Of a stretch of 64,000 nt of DNA, positions 1 to 11,369 are shown in pieces; the first letter of the stretch is position 1; every line of letters starts with the position of its first letter. Made by a program: the position numbers and the translations under genes. Source of the DNA: Cannabis sativa (Eukaryota; Streptophyta; Magnoliopsida; Rosales; Cannabaceae); the NCBI RefSeq assembly GCF_029168945.1, contig NC_083610.1:76685580-76749579 (forward strand), written 5' to 3'. Under the pieces are notes generated by a model. The model made no database searches. It saw only the letters and a program-made list of their open reading frames with translations, and was not told where the DNA came from.

Positions 1-207
1 ACAAGAGCCTGTTAACCAAATATTAGTATTTGCTTGGATGCCCACTTTCCAACCAAAAATATTTCTAACTCAACGGTTAGTGAACATGTTCTTGGGGGTA
101 TAATTGAACCTAAGACACTGACTTTATAATTAAGGACGAACCTATATGGATAATGACTAATGAGTATGGACAATTGTCTCGCCTCATTTTTTTTAAGAGA
201 GAAATAT
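1..207. other. Unclassified flank left of the first LTR element
   Basis: AT-rich sequence at the window edge with no reading frame or repeat I can name. It ends directly at the target-site duplication AATCT (208-212) of the neighbouring retrotransposon, so it is the older host sequence into which that element inserted. Confidence 0.5.
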
Positions 208-212
208 AATCT

Positions 213-464
213 TGTTATAAAATAATATAAAATAATATAAAGTAGATGAGAAGAAAGAAGAAGAAGATGAAGAGAGAAAGAGAAAGTGAATGAGAATTTC
301 TGAGTTGTTTATTCCAATGGGGTGAACCCCTATTTATACAAATACAAGAGTGAGATATTAAGAAACTAAGAAAAAGGGAAACTAAGGAAAAGAGGAATGT
401 TATTACAATTCATGGTAATAAATAAAAGATTTGGACATCCACATAATTATTAATATTTATAACA
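213..464 (-). repeat. 3' LTR (252 bp) of the 14.7-kb element
   Basis: Terminal palindromic TGTTATAA / TTATAACA ends. It matches 14621-14872 at all but one position. The outer side carries the target duplication AATCT (208-212). A TATTTATACA-like stretch inside is a plausible promoter or processing signal but its strand is not decisive. Confidence 0.92.
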
Positions 465-475
465 CTCCCCCTTGG
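465..475 (-). promoter_or_regulatory. Polypurine tract of the 14.7-kb element
   Basis: On the - strand the sequence reads AAGGGGGAG directly before the LTR. This is the classic purine-rich plus-strand primer next to a 3' LTR, and it sets the element's orientation. Confidence 0.8.
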
Positions 476-484
476 ATGTCCATA

Positions 485-1110
485 ATAGCTGCCTTATTAA
501 AAATCTTGCTGAAAACTTGGTCAAAGGAAAAAGAGTATAGTGTAAACTAACTCCCTCCCCCTCATTTAGCCATTTGTGGAGATCTTCTAATCGACGAATT
601 TCGATCTTGTCTGCCGTCTTCTCAAATGTTGATGTTGGTAATAACTTTGTGAATAAGTTTGTGAGATTGACACTTGATTGAATATATTGAACACCAATAT
701 GCATTTTCTTGAAGCGTATAAAGAAGAATTTCGTGAAATGTGTTCTAACTCTATCTCCTTCAATGTACCTCCTTTTAGTTGAACGATGCAAGCAGTATTA
801 TCCATAGAGAATTGCTTGGGTTGATACTTCTTTATTGAGTGCAATCCATATGTTTCCCGAATATGCTATGCCAATGATCTCACTCACACACATTCTCTAC
901 TTGCTTCATAAAATGCAAGTATGTTAACATGATTTATAGTTGTCTCGTTAAAAACCTTGCCAGAAAAACCCAGTGGGACAAAATCTGAGCTAGGGAAAAG
1001 AGTACAATATATATTTCATATTCATAATTATTTGCAAGTTGCCTCGTTAAAAACCTTGCCAGGAAAACCCAGTGGGACAAAACCTGAACTAAGGGAAAAA
1101 GAGTGCAACA
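485..1110. repeat. Threefold motif after the copia stub (CTCGTTAAAAACCTTGCC ... CCCAGTGGGACAAAA)
   Basis: Two close copies start at 941 and 1040, about 99 bp apart. They share CTCGTTAAAAACCTTGCC, an AAACCCAGTGGGACAAAA block and a GGGAAAA(A)GAGT block. A more diverged third copy lies at 485-543. On the - strand these blocks sit around the polyprotein end and the 3' untranslated part. I recall similar CCCACTGGGTTTT-type blocks in many plant copia elements, but could not search. Function unknown. Confidence 0.7.
538..844 (-). pseudogene. Copia RNase H C-terminus, frameshifted remnant
   Basis: Two overlapping frames on the - strand carry the end of a Ty1/copia polyprotein. The upstream frame has QFSMDNTACIVQLKGG, the usual (E)DNAAC-QLK-GYI region of RNase H. 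The downstream frame has YIEGDRVRTHFTKFFFIRF and NLTNLFTKLLPTSTFEK, the family's LADLFTK-LPTSTF motif, and ends RRLEDLHKWLNEGEG. The change of frame falls near 775. Everything upstream (RT, integrase, protease, gag) is missing or unrecognisable, so this cannot supply any activity. It gives the element its copia assignment. Confidence 0.85.
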
Positions 1111-1130
1111 TAAATATGTCTCCCCCTCAT

Positions 1131-2674
1131 GCACATATGATCCATAATTCTTTTGGTGATAATAGATCTCATAAGATTATTGTTATCACTTTTAAAATAT
1201 CACCATATACAATCTTTGATCATATATTTTCTATAACTCTTCCAGAGTATGTATAGATTTCTAAATTATAGATGAGGGGTTCGTGGAACATTAGTCTTTA
1301 TCCAACTAATTGTATCATTCATGTGTGTATACAACTTTGTTCATACTAAAATTTAAAATTTCAAGTAGATATGAACATAACACATTAATGGTACTACAAT
1401 TTTCATTTGTGACAATGATGGTACTCCAAGACCATATATTTGTTCCATCTTGTTGTATGATCTTAATTTCCATATCAAATGATCATATATCTATAATTCT
1501 TGATACATATGAAGTACTTCAGGACTTCAATACTAATGAACAAACTTTATACATTAATATTTTTCGAAATACAAAAGAAATAAAAGTTTGTTCTTCAATT
1601 AATCAAAAACTCTTCAAGAGTCTATCACAACGTATAATTTACGTATTTATATTGCATAGACAACCATAGGTATTTTTCAAATAATAATTTACTTACATGT
1701 CTTTATTTCATACAAAGATCTTTGTCATATAGTGCGCGCGACTTTGAATTTATATCACTTAAGACATGTATTAAATTCTTCTAGAATTTTTAGATAAGGC
1801 TTATTTCAAATTCTCACTATATTAGGAGCTCTAAATGAATAACCTTTTGTTGCAACATTTATGTGACGCTTATAAATCCTCATAAAATATATTCCAGGCT
1901 ATAATCAAATCATGATTATATTTTCTCAATATTTAAGCCTTACTTCAATCAATCTCATGTCTATGCAAACTTTGTACAGCAATTCATTATGTACAAATAT
2001 ATATATGCAAATTTCTCATTAGAAATATTTATTTGCACACCCTACAGGTCTTACTTCACTTTATGCGAGTAAACTTGCCTGGACTGCGTCATAATATTTT
2101 GGCCAAAAATCAAAATGTATGTCGATAATTCTCGAAAAATCTAATACCATGATCCTTGCTATCTCATGTTAGTTTATTGCATATGCAAACATTCAACATC
2201 TATTGTCGACAAAAATTTCATTATATGATAATTTCCTCCCATATTGACATAACTTATAGAGATCTCTTTAAATTACATATTTTCAAATATGTTTATCATT
2301 TATAGGTACCTATATAGAATCACTTCAGGGATTCAATTATGATCAAATTTGTTATGTCTAACTTCTCTTGGGAGTCTTTTCGAGTACCGTTTTCATCACG
2401 GTTATCATTTTAATACTTTATAACATTAAGGTATCTCCATGAGTACCTCTAGATTTAACAACTTCGGGGCAAATCAAATGAACATTTATTAATAGTTTCT
2501 ACATTGTTCATTTACGCTTCAGGCGTTTTCAACTCATTCTATCTCAACTTTGAGTAATATTGATTTGCAGTTGGTATATATCATTTTGAACTATATTGTT
2601 CTTATATACTTTGTGCAAGGATCATTTTTCAAAAATTATCATCATCCCAACTGCTTCTCCCCCCCTGATCGAGA
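1131..2674. other. AT-rich non-coding interior of the LTR element, left part
   Basis: No convincing reading frame. Short blocks such as ACTTCAGGA, CTTCAAGAGTC and ACTTCGGGG recur at irregular spacing, and the same style of block recurs in the right interior (12000-14620). This supports both stretches being one region split by the CACTA insertion. Confidence 0.5.
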
Positions 2675-2856
2675 CACTACTACAAATATTCGTTTTCGCG
2701 ACGGTTTTAAAAACGAATTTTTTTTGGGACCGTCGCTAAAAAAATTAAGTAACTGTTCAAAACCGTCGGGAAAAATAAGCATTCCCGACGGTTTTGAACA
2801 GTAGCAACAATAATAGGCGACGGTTATTATTAAAATAATAAATATACGAAAAAAAA

Positions 2857-2971
2857 AATAATGGGGTATACCCGACGGTTTAAAACCGTCGGGTATAGTA
2901 TAGCCGACAGTTTAAAACCGTCGGCTATACTATACCCGACGGTTTTAAACCGTCGGGTATACCCCATTATT
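2857..2971. repeat. 115-bp near-perfect palindrome of CCGACGGTTT units
   Basis: The arms 2857-2913 and 2915-2971 are reverse complements with about one mismatch. Each arm itself contains smaller palindromes of the type CCCGACGGTTTAAAACCGTCGGG. Such subterminal repeats are transposase-binding arrays in En/Spm elements. The region could form a cruciform or a hairpin RNA. Confidence 0.88.
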
Positions 2972-3511
2972 TTGTTTTTTAATTTTAATACATATAAAAT
3001 ATTATTTCCCCCAATTTTATTAATTTCAGCCAATATTAAGATCAAGAAGAATGTTTTTATATAATGAACTAATTAGAACAGTTACAATGAACTAATTATA
3101 TATTTCTATTTATTTATATAGTGAATTATAACTGTACAAAAAAGAATTGATACAAAGGATAAGCTAGCACATTATAACTGTATATTATTTGGTTTGGTAA
3201 TATTATAGTATTCAAATTTTTATTCACATAATTAAATCATTTCTTCTTTGGTATGATGACCTTGACTTTCCTAATTATATTAATCTAGGCAGGTCAAATA
3301 TATGAAGAATGATTTTTATTATTTATTTCCTAAATTATTATTATTATTTTTAAATATTCCCTCTTTATTTTCTTTCCAGTTTCTTTTTTATATACACTCA
3401 TTAAAAAAAAAGTTACCCTTTCACATTTATTTTGGGAAAAATTATGTTATTATTTGTTTTTTTAATTTTAATACATATAAAATATTATTCCCCCCAATTT
3501 TATTTCAGCCA
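2971..3511. repeat. Direct repeat of about 60 bp (2971-3032 and 3453-3511)
   Basis: Both copies hold TTAATTTTAATACATATAAAATATT, broken here for length as TTAATTTTAATACATATAAA then ATATT, followed by a C-run, CCAATTTTATT and TTTCAGCC. The second copy ends just upstream of the fibrillin-like coding stretch. The end TTTATTTCAG resembles a splice acceptor. The 420 bp between the copies are AT-rich and without a gene. Confidence 0.8.
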
Positions 3512-3516
3512 AAATA

Positions 3517-4044
3517 ACCTAGTCATTGATTCCATTTTCATTTGCCGCCCACTCTCTCTCGTAACCCCATCTCTCTTCGTCAACCTCATCTCCGATAAAG
3601 AACGAGGCGTCAAGACCCAGACCAACTCAACAAAGCGAACCGCAATCGTCAAAGCAATCGACGCCTTAGCTTCTCTCGGAGCTGACACCGTTACCACCGG
3701 GAGTTCGCTCTCCGCTACTTGGCGGCTGCTCTGGACCACGGAGAAAGAACAACTTTTCATTATCGAGAAAGCCTACTTGTTTGGTACCCAAGCCGGAGAC
3801 GTATTGCAGGTAATCGACGTCATTACTTTCCCTCCTCATGGAGTTTTCTTTGTTCGATCCAATATTGAAATCGGTGCTTCTTCTAAGCAGAGAGTGAATT
3901 TTAGATTCACGAGTGCGGTTTTGCGTGGGGAAAATTGGGAGATTCCGTTGCCCCCATTTGGACAAGGCTGGTTTGACACTGTGTATTTGGATGATAAGAT
4001 TCGTGTTGTCAAAGATATAAGGGGAGACTACTGTGTATTTCAGA
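3517..4044 (+). pseudogene. Captured fragment of a plastid-lipid-associated protein (fibrillin/PAP) gene
   Basis: One open frame encodes a PAP/fibrillin domain: NLISDKERGVKTQTN, SLSATWRLLWTTEKEQLF, AGDVLQVIDV, ITFPPHGVFFVRS, RVNFRFTSAVLRG, WEIPLPPFGQGWFDTVYLDD and IRVVKDIRGDY. Fibrillins are lipid-binding lipocalin-like proteins of plastoglobules and thylakoids. Compared with the family as I remember it, about eight residues are missing between IDV and ITF, the chloroplast transit peptide is absent or unrecognisable, and the C-terminus after RGDY drifts into unrelated sequence. No intron interrupts the domain. Base composition is visibly more GC-rich than its surroundings. It lies inside a CACTA element, so I read it as a transduplicated gene fragment rather than a working gene. 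A short expressed chimeric protein cannot be excluded because the frame is open from 3432 to 4112. Confidence 0.8.
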
Positions 4045-4112
4045 GCATTCTTCACACACATTTGGGTACATATATTCTTGCTCTTTCTCATAATTTATGT
4101 GTGTGGTTTTGA

Positions 4113-4517
4113 TAAATTCACATTTGTTTTGATTTATTATTTATGGTGTGGGACTTCATATACATTCATTTTATTTTTTTGTTAATCGATTTATCAAAGT
4201 AGGATTGAAGTTTGCTACCTGGATTTGAATATAAAATCACAACGATGTTATCTGTAAAGTTTTCTTCCTTGCATTGAATTTGTCTAGACTTGAATAAATT
4301 TGTGAGTAATGAATGATATAAAATGCTTGTACAAATAAATAAATATACCCGATAATTGTATCCAAATGTTTAGCTATTGCACCAAGAACACCCATGGCTA
4401 AATATTAATCAAGTAATTTAGATAATAGAAAATAGTTGTAGTTTCTGATAATATTAAACTTAATTATATATTATAGAACAATAATGGATTGCGTGATATG
4501 ATGATCGATGATGCATG

Positions 4518-4548
<31 letters not shown>

Positions 4549-5820
4549 AAGATTGGAGAAGTGTTGGAAGGGGTTTAATTTGGTGGCATATCATATGGAT
4601 GGGGTTATTAAGCGACAAGTAAAGAATTTTGGTTGTTGATGAGATCAAAATTCTTCTTTTCTCTTGGTAGAAGATATATGAAGGAACAGTTCTACTACTA
4701 CTACAACATCAATGAATGAATGAATGAATATGCGTTTTTTTTAAAGGAAAAAAATAAAAAGTAAGAATAAGGGAAAGGAATAATAATAAGGTAAGTATAA
4801 TTAGTACGTATACATCTGCCCATGTCTGCCTTTTACAACCTTCTTGGGTTCCATCATATATATTAATTAATTAATTAATGTCAAAATATATTAACATTCC
4901 TTTCTTTTACTTTACTTTTTTTTCCATGTATTTTTTAGATATTAAATTAGGATTAATGATTAAGTTGATTTTATTATAAATACTTAATTATTTTTATTTT
5001 TATGCTTCTCAATTAGAAAAAGACAGAGAAAAGAAAGCTTTTGTAATGAAATTTTATGCAAAGCCAAATTTCTTTATATTAAATTAATGAGGTGAAGTTG
5101 ATACAATTTTTGGTGGCATACATACATGAAATAAGAGTCCATTTGTTTAATGAAATTAATTGAATTGGTAATTGATGATCATGTAGTGAGTGATAGATCT
5201 ATATGTGAGTACAATTAATAATACAATACAATTTCCTCTTAGTACAATACAATACATATTTATATTAATATATTGCATTTGAGAGTTGATACTTGTTAAC
5301 AGATTATGTATTTATTTGTAGGTTTTGGGTTCTTTGTGTTGACTAAAGGTTGCGCAATTGTAACTCTATCTATTGGAGAAAGGTATAATCTCTAAAAACT
5401 TTATAATTCTTTGTTTAGTGGAGTTTGAATATGTTAGATATTCATCCGTAGTGAAGTAGGTTCTCATAACTGTACTTCGGTGCCTGGGATGGGTGAAATA
5501 TATATGCATGTTAGAAGAGTTTGAATATCTTAAATATTCATCCGTAGTGAAGTAGGTTCTGCGAATACATGTACTGCGGTCGGATGGGTGGAGAATTTTA
5601 TATTGTTAATGTTATTTTCTTATTATTATATTGTTTTATGTGTTTATTAGTTATTTTTTTTTCATGTTTTTAATTTTTGGAATGTCCGATTACAGCTGTT
5701 ATGCTGCCGAAATTTTACTAGAATTAGGATAAATTTCACTAAAATGCATAAAATTCAATAAAATATATACACATATTTAAACAAATAACTGAATAATTTT
5801 TTTTTTTTTAGAAGTTTCAT
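4113..5820. other. Non-coding interior of the CACTA element
   Basis: AT-rich, with no gene seen. Simple repeats are present: an (AT)n run at about 4519-4546, a (ATGA)n run at about 4712-4729 and a (TTAA)n-like run near 4861-4878. A 96-bp-period duplication is listed separately. Confidence 0.6.
5421..5591. repeat. Tandem duplication, period 96 bp
   Basis: GAGTTTGAATAT.TTA.ATATT followed by CATCCGTAGTGAAGTAGG and a TGTACT.CGGT...GGATGGGTG end occurs at 5421 and again at 5517. It lies just upstream of the CACTA transposase and may be part of its leader or first intron. Confidence 0.75.
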
Positions 5821-5821
5821 A

Positions 5822-7440
5822 ATGGATAGAAATTGGATGAGTGCGAATAGATTATCAGCGGAGTATAGTGAAGGAGTTGACCATTTCTTGGACTTTTGTC
5901 AGAAGAATGCTAAAAATACTAAATTGGTTCTTTGTCCTTGTCTTAAATGTGGTAACATGGAGCGTGTGGACATTGCTAGTATAAAGGAGCATTTATTTAG
6001 AACTAATAGACAAGAGTTATAAGGTTTGGGTTTACCACGGGGAAAAGAATAGAGTTCCGGGCGAAGGAACGTCTAAGTCTAACAAGGTTAAGGGTGTTAA
6101 TTTGGAGTATGAGGATGATCACATTCCAGAAATGATTGGAGATGCACAATATGAATTAAATGTCGATCCTTTGAAATTTCAAAGTTTTGTAGAGGATGCC
6201 GAGAAGCCTATTTACCCTAATTGTAATAGGTTTACTAAGTTGTCGACACTTATTAGATTATACAACATAAAAGCCAAACACGGGTGGAGTGATAAGAGCT
6301 TTTCGGATTTACTAGCTTTCCTAGTAGAGTTATTACCGGAAGGTAATGTGGTGCCTTCATCTTTTTATGAGGCGAAGAAGACACTTTCTTCGTTAGGCAT
6401 GCAATATGAAAAAATACATGCATGTCCTAATGATTGCATCCTATACCGCAAGATGTTTGTGGATGCAATATGGTGTCCCACTTGTGGTGAGTCTAGGTGG
6501 CAAAAAAAAAAGAATTCTGACGAGGTAAAGGTTGGTGTCCCTGCAAAAGTATTATGGTACTTACCCCCAATACCTCGTTTGTCTTGCTTTTTTCAAAATG
6601 CCAATCATGCAAAAAATTTAATTTGGCATGCCAGCGATAGAAAGGTAGATGGTAAGATGAGACATCCACTCGACTCACCCGCTTGGAAATCAATCGATGC
6701 TAGGTGGCCCGAATTTGGCAATGAACCTAGGAATATCCGTCTTGGTCTTTCCGCCGACGGAATCAATCCACATACCGGCCTTAGCAAGTAAGTATAGTTG
6801 CGTCGCCTTTGCTCTGTGATGTATAACTTGCCGCCTTGGTTGGTAATGAAGAGGAAGTTCACTATGCTTACACTCGTTGATATCGAATACTTCACAAACT
6901 CGGTAATGACATTGATGTGTACTTAGCCCCTCTAGTTGATGACTTGAGTCGATTGTGGCATGAGGGTGTTTTTCGCTACGATGCCTTTAGGAAAGAAGAT
7001 TTCAATCTTAAAGCCATATTATCGTGGACCATTAATGATTTTCCAAATTTTCGAAATCTTTCCGGATACAAGTGTGAAAGTGGTACAAAGCATGTCCTAT
7101 TTGTGAGGAGAGAACATGTTCTATGTATTTAAAACACTCGAAGAAGATGTGTTACATGGGACACCGAAGGTTTTTGCCAAAAGAACATGTGTTTCGCACT
7201 TGGAAGAAAGCATTTGACGGTAAGCAAGAATTTGGATTGCCACCGCCACCTTGCTGGGGAACAAGTGTTAGAAAAGTTGAATAAAGTTCAATTCCACCTT
7301 GGAAAGCGAAAAGCAAATCCAAAGAAAAGAAAAGGTCGTCGTGAGAAAAGTGACGTTGTTGCAAATGAACCTCGAGGGCCATGGAAGAAGAAGTCAATAT
7401 TTTTTTCGAGCTCGAGTATTGGAAGCATTTGTTGATACGT
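5822..7440 (+). pseudogene. CACTA TNP2-type transposase, N-terminal and core part, frameshifted
   Basis: The start MDRNWMSANRLSAEYSEGV, with FCQKNAKNTKLVLCPCLKCGN, is the transposase-associated domain found at the N-terminus of plant En/Spm transposases. The frame breaks near 6017 and continues one frame over with SYKVWVYHGE. The TNP2 (Transposase_21) core follows: HGWSDKSFSDLLAFLVELLPEGN, MQYEKIHACPNDCILYRK, a CPTCGESRW zinc-ribbon-like motif, VLWYLPPIPRLSCFF, and after more breaks YNLPPWLVMKRKF, DVYLAPLVDDLSRLWHEGV and TINDFPNFRNLSGYK. At least five frame changes or stops are seen, so no functional transposase can be made from this copy. Confidence 0.88.
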
Positions 7441-8330
7441 CATAATCTAGATGTGATGCACATCGAGAAAAATGTGTCGATGTACTCTTGCTTAATACCT
7501 TGTTCAATATTCCCGGGCGTAGCAAAGATGGAATCAAATCCCGCTTAGATTTGAAAGAGTTAGTGGATTCGTTCCAATTTACACCCACAAGTTGTTGGTC
7601 GACGAACGTTCTTACCACCAAACCTTGTCATGCTCTAACTAAAGCGGTAAAAACAATCTTTGTGCGGTTCTATCTCCTGGTGAAAGTACTCCGAAGTGGT
7701 ACTCCTCAAATGTCTCCGATTGGGTAGATATGAAAAAATTAATTGTGAGTGGTCTGAAATCTCACGATCATCATATATTGATTCAACATATTCTACCAGT
7801 GAGTATCCGTTTCCGTGTTGCCAAAGAAAGTTAGATATGCAATTACGAGATTGTGTTTGTTCTTCAAATCTCTTTGTCAGAAAGTGGTTGATGTGCCTAA
7901 GTTACGAATCTCAAGATAGAAATTATAGAAGTTTTCAGTGTTACTTGGAACAATTTTTCCCGCCTTCCTTTTTCGACATAATGGTCCACCTAACAAAGGC
8001 ATTTGGTGAGAGAAGTAAAGTTATGTGGACTCGTGTACTTGAGATGGATGTACCCATTCGAACGATACATGAAAATCTTGAAGGGTTATGTCGAAATAGA
8101 AGTAGGCACGAGGGTTGTATTGTTGAATCATACATCGTTGAAGAGACGATTGAATTCTCGTCGTACTACTTGTCGTAGGTTACCACCGTTGGCTCTCGCT
8201 CTACTCGGGTCGATAGGGAAATGCTGGTAGGGGGTAGGGGTTTTTCCGTTTGTGGTGTGAGTCGAGCCGATTGTGAAGAAGCGCACCCAGCTCGTGTTGC
8301 AAAATACTGATGTTGTCCAACCGTACATTG
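7441..8330 (+). pseudogene. CACTA transposase, DUF4218 region, broken
   Basis: Frames in this stretch carry VMHIEKNVS (the usual DVMHIEKNV), KDGIKSRLDLKEL, LPPSFFDIMVHL-like FPPSFFDIMVHLTKAFGE, WMYPFERYMKILKGYVEIE and GCIVESYIVEETIEFSSYYL. This is the DUF4218 domain that follows TNP2 in CACTA proteins. WMYPFERYMK and its continuation lie in different frames, showing a frameshift near 8045. Confidence 0.82.
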
Positions 8331-8545
8331 AGTAAGTTTAAGTTAATTTTTCATTGTTAAAACATATTAATAATATCAATTCAAACTAAAACAAATCCAT
8401 TGAACACAAGGGAACATTTTAATTGGATCAAGACTACTAATTCGACTAAGGCACAGAATCAAAAATGGGTACAAGATGAACATTATAGAAATTTCAGTAC
8501 ATGCATGGTTAAAAAACAAGGTACTATTAACAAAACTATTTTGTT
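8331..8545. other. Spacer or former intron between CACTA transposase domains
   Basis: AT-rich sequence between DUF4218 and DUF4216 remnants with no coding similarity. It is probably a former intron. Confidence 0.4.
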
Positions 8546-9244
8546 ATGCATCATATGTTGATTTACATTGACTCACTAATCAACTTGTATGTTCATAGGT
8601 ATATGCAGAAATATGTGAATCTCCGGGTAGTGTGTCCAACACACTACTTTCTATCACGAGGTCCTTCGTGTGATGTACTCAAGTACCCATCGTACTATAT
8701 AAATAGTACTCAATTTTGCACCCAAGCCCGTGATAAATCTAGAAAAACTCAAAATAGCGGTGTCATGATTGTTGCTAAGGCTTTCCAAATATCTAGTTCA
8801 AAAGACAAAAACCCTATTGAATGTGACATGTCTTTTTACTTGCGGTAATTCAAGAAATTTGGGAATTAGATTACGTAGTTTTCGAATCCCCGTTTTTCTT
8901 TCGTGATTGGGTTAGGAGTGATAATGGGGTCAAAGACGATGAATTTGGATTCAAGTTTGTGGACTTGGAACCGACCTGGACACAAGTCCGATAGGTTTAT
9001 AATGGCGTCCCAAGCAAGTCAAGTGTTTTACATGAGTGATCCATTAGATGCACGCCGTCGGTTTGTCTTGACGACGCAACCAAAAGATTATGATAATCAA
9101 GAGTTTAATGGCGATGATCTCATGCTTAGTGACCAAATTCATCAAATCACCCCACCACCTGTTGATGTCACCGTTGGGGACGATATCATATCATCTCGTG
9201 ATGATGGTGAAGGATTATGGTTGAACGAATCTATCAACACATGA
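8546..9244 (+). pseudogene. CACTA transposase, DUF4216 region, broken
   Basis: Frames here give SCDVLKYPSYYINSTQFCTQARD and NSGVMIVAKAFQISSSKDKNP, then around 8850-9130 the WELDYVVFESPFFF, RSDNGVKDDEFGF, FIMASQASQVFYMSDPLDA and VLTTQPKDYDN blocks typical of DUF4216 in CACTA transposases. A frame change near 8930-8990 separates the DEFGF block from the ASQASQVFY block. Confidence 0.82.
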
Positions 9245-9363
9245 TTCATATATCAAACACGTATTGGTATTTAGTCTTTTTCATATATTTACATTTAGCT
9301 ATTATTTTGACTATTCTTGTATATTCTAATGTATGATTTTAAATTTGTGTAGGCTTTTATATC

Positions 9364-10460
9364 ATGGAACGAGGTGGGGACGATGAGTGGAGTGCATGGA
9401 TGGATTATGATGGTGATGATGGTCCATCCTTGCCAGAAGGACCTAGTGTTGATCCTGAATGTCTATCCGTGGAAGAAGGTAAAGTGGTGATCCCGAAGAA
9501 CAAACACAAAAAAATACTCGCGGGAGAAGCAAACGAAATGATATAACAAAAATGGTTAGCGAGGGAAGAAAGATGGAGATTGAGTACAATCACTACGACA
9601 ACACCTGGGAACGGGAGGGACGGCAAAAGTTACCCGAATTGGAGCATGGGTGCGAACTAATATTCCACTTAGAGACATTACGTGGCCTAAAGTGAGCCAG
9701 GACCTTAAAAACCAATTATGGGAACACATAAAGGTAAAATTAATTCTATTATTCGAGATCTTCATTATTGATTATAAAACAATGTACTTATAACTATACT
9801 ATTGTCAATGTTGCAGGTCGCGTTTGATGTACCGCATACGTATAAGAGGATGACAATTGCTAAAGGTGGAGATAGGTGGAAAGATTGGAAAAGTACCCTA
9901 ACAGAAGGTATTTTTACATTCAAAGATGTCGCTCCCCATCTTCTCGAGAAGCCCCCCAAACTTTATGAAAAAATAATTAATTTGCAAGAATGGAGAGAGT
10001 TTGTGGACTCGAGATTAAGTCCAGAATTTGCTGTGAAGAGGAAGAGGGCCCAAGAGAGTAGGGCTTGTAATCTTTATCCCCATCGCACTGGACGAGGTGG
10101 TGTAAGGATGATTCAAGAAACGTATGGAGAAAGAGGCTCCGCCACCAAATTACCGAATTTGATAAAGTCCGAAATTTGGAAAAGATCTCGCACTAAGTCT
10201 AATGGCGAGGTGGAGGGCCCAACTGCAGAAGTCGTTAAACGGATTGTAAGTTTAAAGTTTAATTTTGTTTGTATTAATTCTTATGCTTCATAATTTATTT
10301 CTAACTCTAATTGTTTTGTTTGTAGGATGAATTACGCAAGCAAGTGGCAGAGGGTCTTGTACAAGTGGAAGGTAAAAGAGACGTGCTGACCATGGCGCTC
10401 GGGACAGATGAGCATGGTGGTCGGGTTCGAGCCATGGGTTTCTAAGCGTCACCCAAACCC
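9364..10460 (+). pseudogene. CACTA-associated Transposase_24-like second protein, broken
   Basis: An acidic start MERGGDDEWSAWMDYDGDD is followed after a break by VSQDLKNQLWEHIK-like sequence, then VAFDVPHTYKRMTIAKGGD, RWKDWKSTLTEGIF, EWREFVDSRLSPEFAVKRK and RTGRGGVRMIQE. A GT-AG-like interval near 9735-9817 and another near 10242-10325 look like introns. After the second one comes LGTDEHGGRVRAMG, the usual LG-EHPGRVRG motif. The pattern matches plant Ptta/En/Spm (Transposase_24) proteins. Its role in transposition is not established here, and stops break it. Confidence 0.75.
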
Positions 10461-11310
10461 AATATTTCAACACACCACGCCCTAAAAGGAAAAATGTCGA
10501 TGGGTCGAACTGTGCATCATCCGAATTGGAGAGACGCGTGCGTGAGAGATGAGGAACGCAATGCAAAGTTGGAGGATAAAGTGGATGAGCTCATGCGTTT
10601 TATTAGTTCCCAAAGCATAGCAAGCAGGTATCCGGTTCCGTGTTGGAGGAGCATCAACCGAACCACCGAACGTTGACATTGCCTCCGAACCCGCAGGGCA
10701 CGACCGTCGAGTGTCGCCAATGTCTACTCGCACCCGTATCCCATAGCACAACCGTCGGTGTGATGCCAATATCTACTTCCGCACCGTATCCCATAGCACA
10801 AACCGTCGGCATCGCTAATGTCTACTCTCCATCACCCCGCGTTTTCGAGAGGAAATTGCTCCAAGAAGAAGCACGCCACCTACTGGTGGTAGTTCGGAAG
10901 AGGTAATCTTAATGTTAGTTTACGAATTATTCAAATGCAAAATTATAAATATGGTCAACTTACAAATTGAGTTGTTGCTTGTTTGTTTTGGATTTATAGA
11001 CCTTACCATGTTGGATGCACTGTTTGTTGGAGCCTAGTGGGATGGTACTGAAGGTTGCTTCAGGCCACATTGTGAAGGAGAAATATTTGAAAGATGGAAA
11101 GTTTTCCATTAACATGGAAGAATACCTACACAAAGATTATCGTCGGGTATATATCGAAGAAGCCAATATGGAGAATGCACTGCTCCCGTGTCCCTTAGTC
11201 GACGATTCATTGATGACAGTAGGTCAAGCTGTAAATGGTCATGTGGCATGGCCAAAAGACTATCTTACACCTGTTGGGAAATATTTGGTATGTTTCAATT
11301 TGTTTACTTA
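10461..11310 (+). pseudogene. CACTA accessory protein, middle part with DUF8039-like block
   Basis: DACVRDEERNAKLEDKVDEL is coiled-coil-like and continues the previous protein. From 11015 the frame reads EPSGMVLKVASGHIVKEKYL, EEANMENALLPCPLVDDSL and GQAVNGHVAWPKDYLTP, a block I know from CACTA-linked proteins and assign tentatively to DUF8039. A probable intron lies at about 10905-11000. Between the two parts (10620-10890) the frame is unclear. Confidence 0.6.
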
Positions 11311-11369
11311 ACTTATTGTGTTTATTAGTTAATGGCATTACTAACTTATTGTTTTTTTTCATATATATA

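Noticed and set aside
3432..4112. Annotating the fibrillin frame as an intact plastid gene
   Set aside because: Transit peptide, conserved C-terminus and about eight inner residues are missing, and it lies inside a transposon.
4460..4648. 62-codon frame on the - strand containing an isoleucine-tyrosine run
   Set aside because: It is translation of an (AT)n microsatellite.
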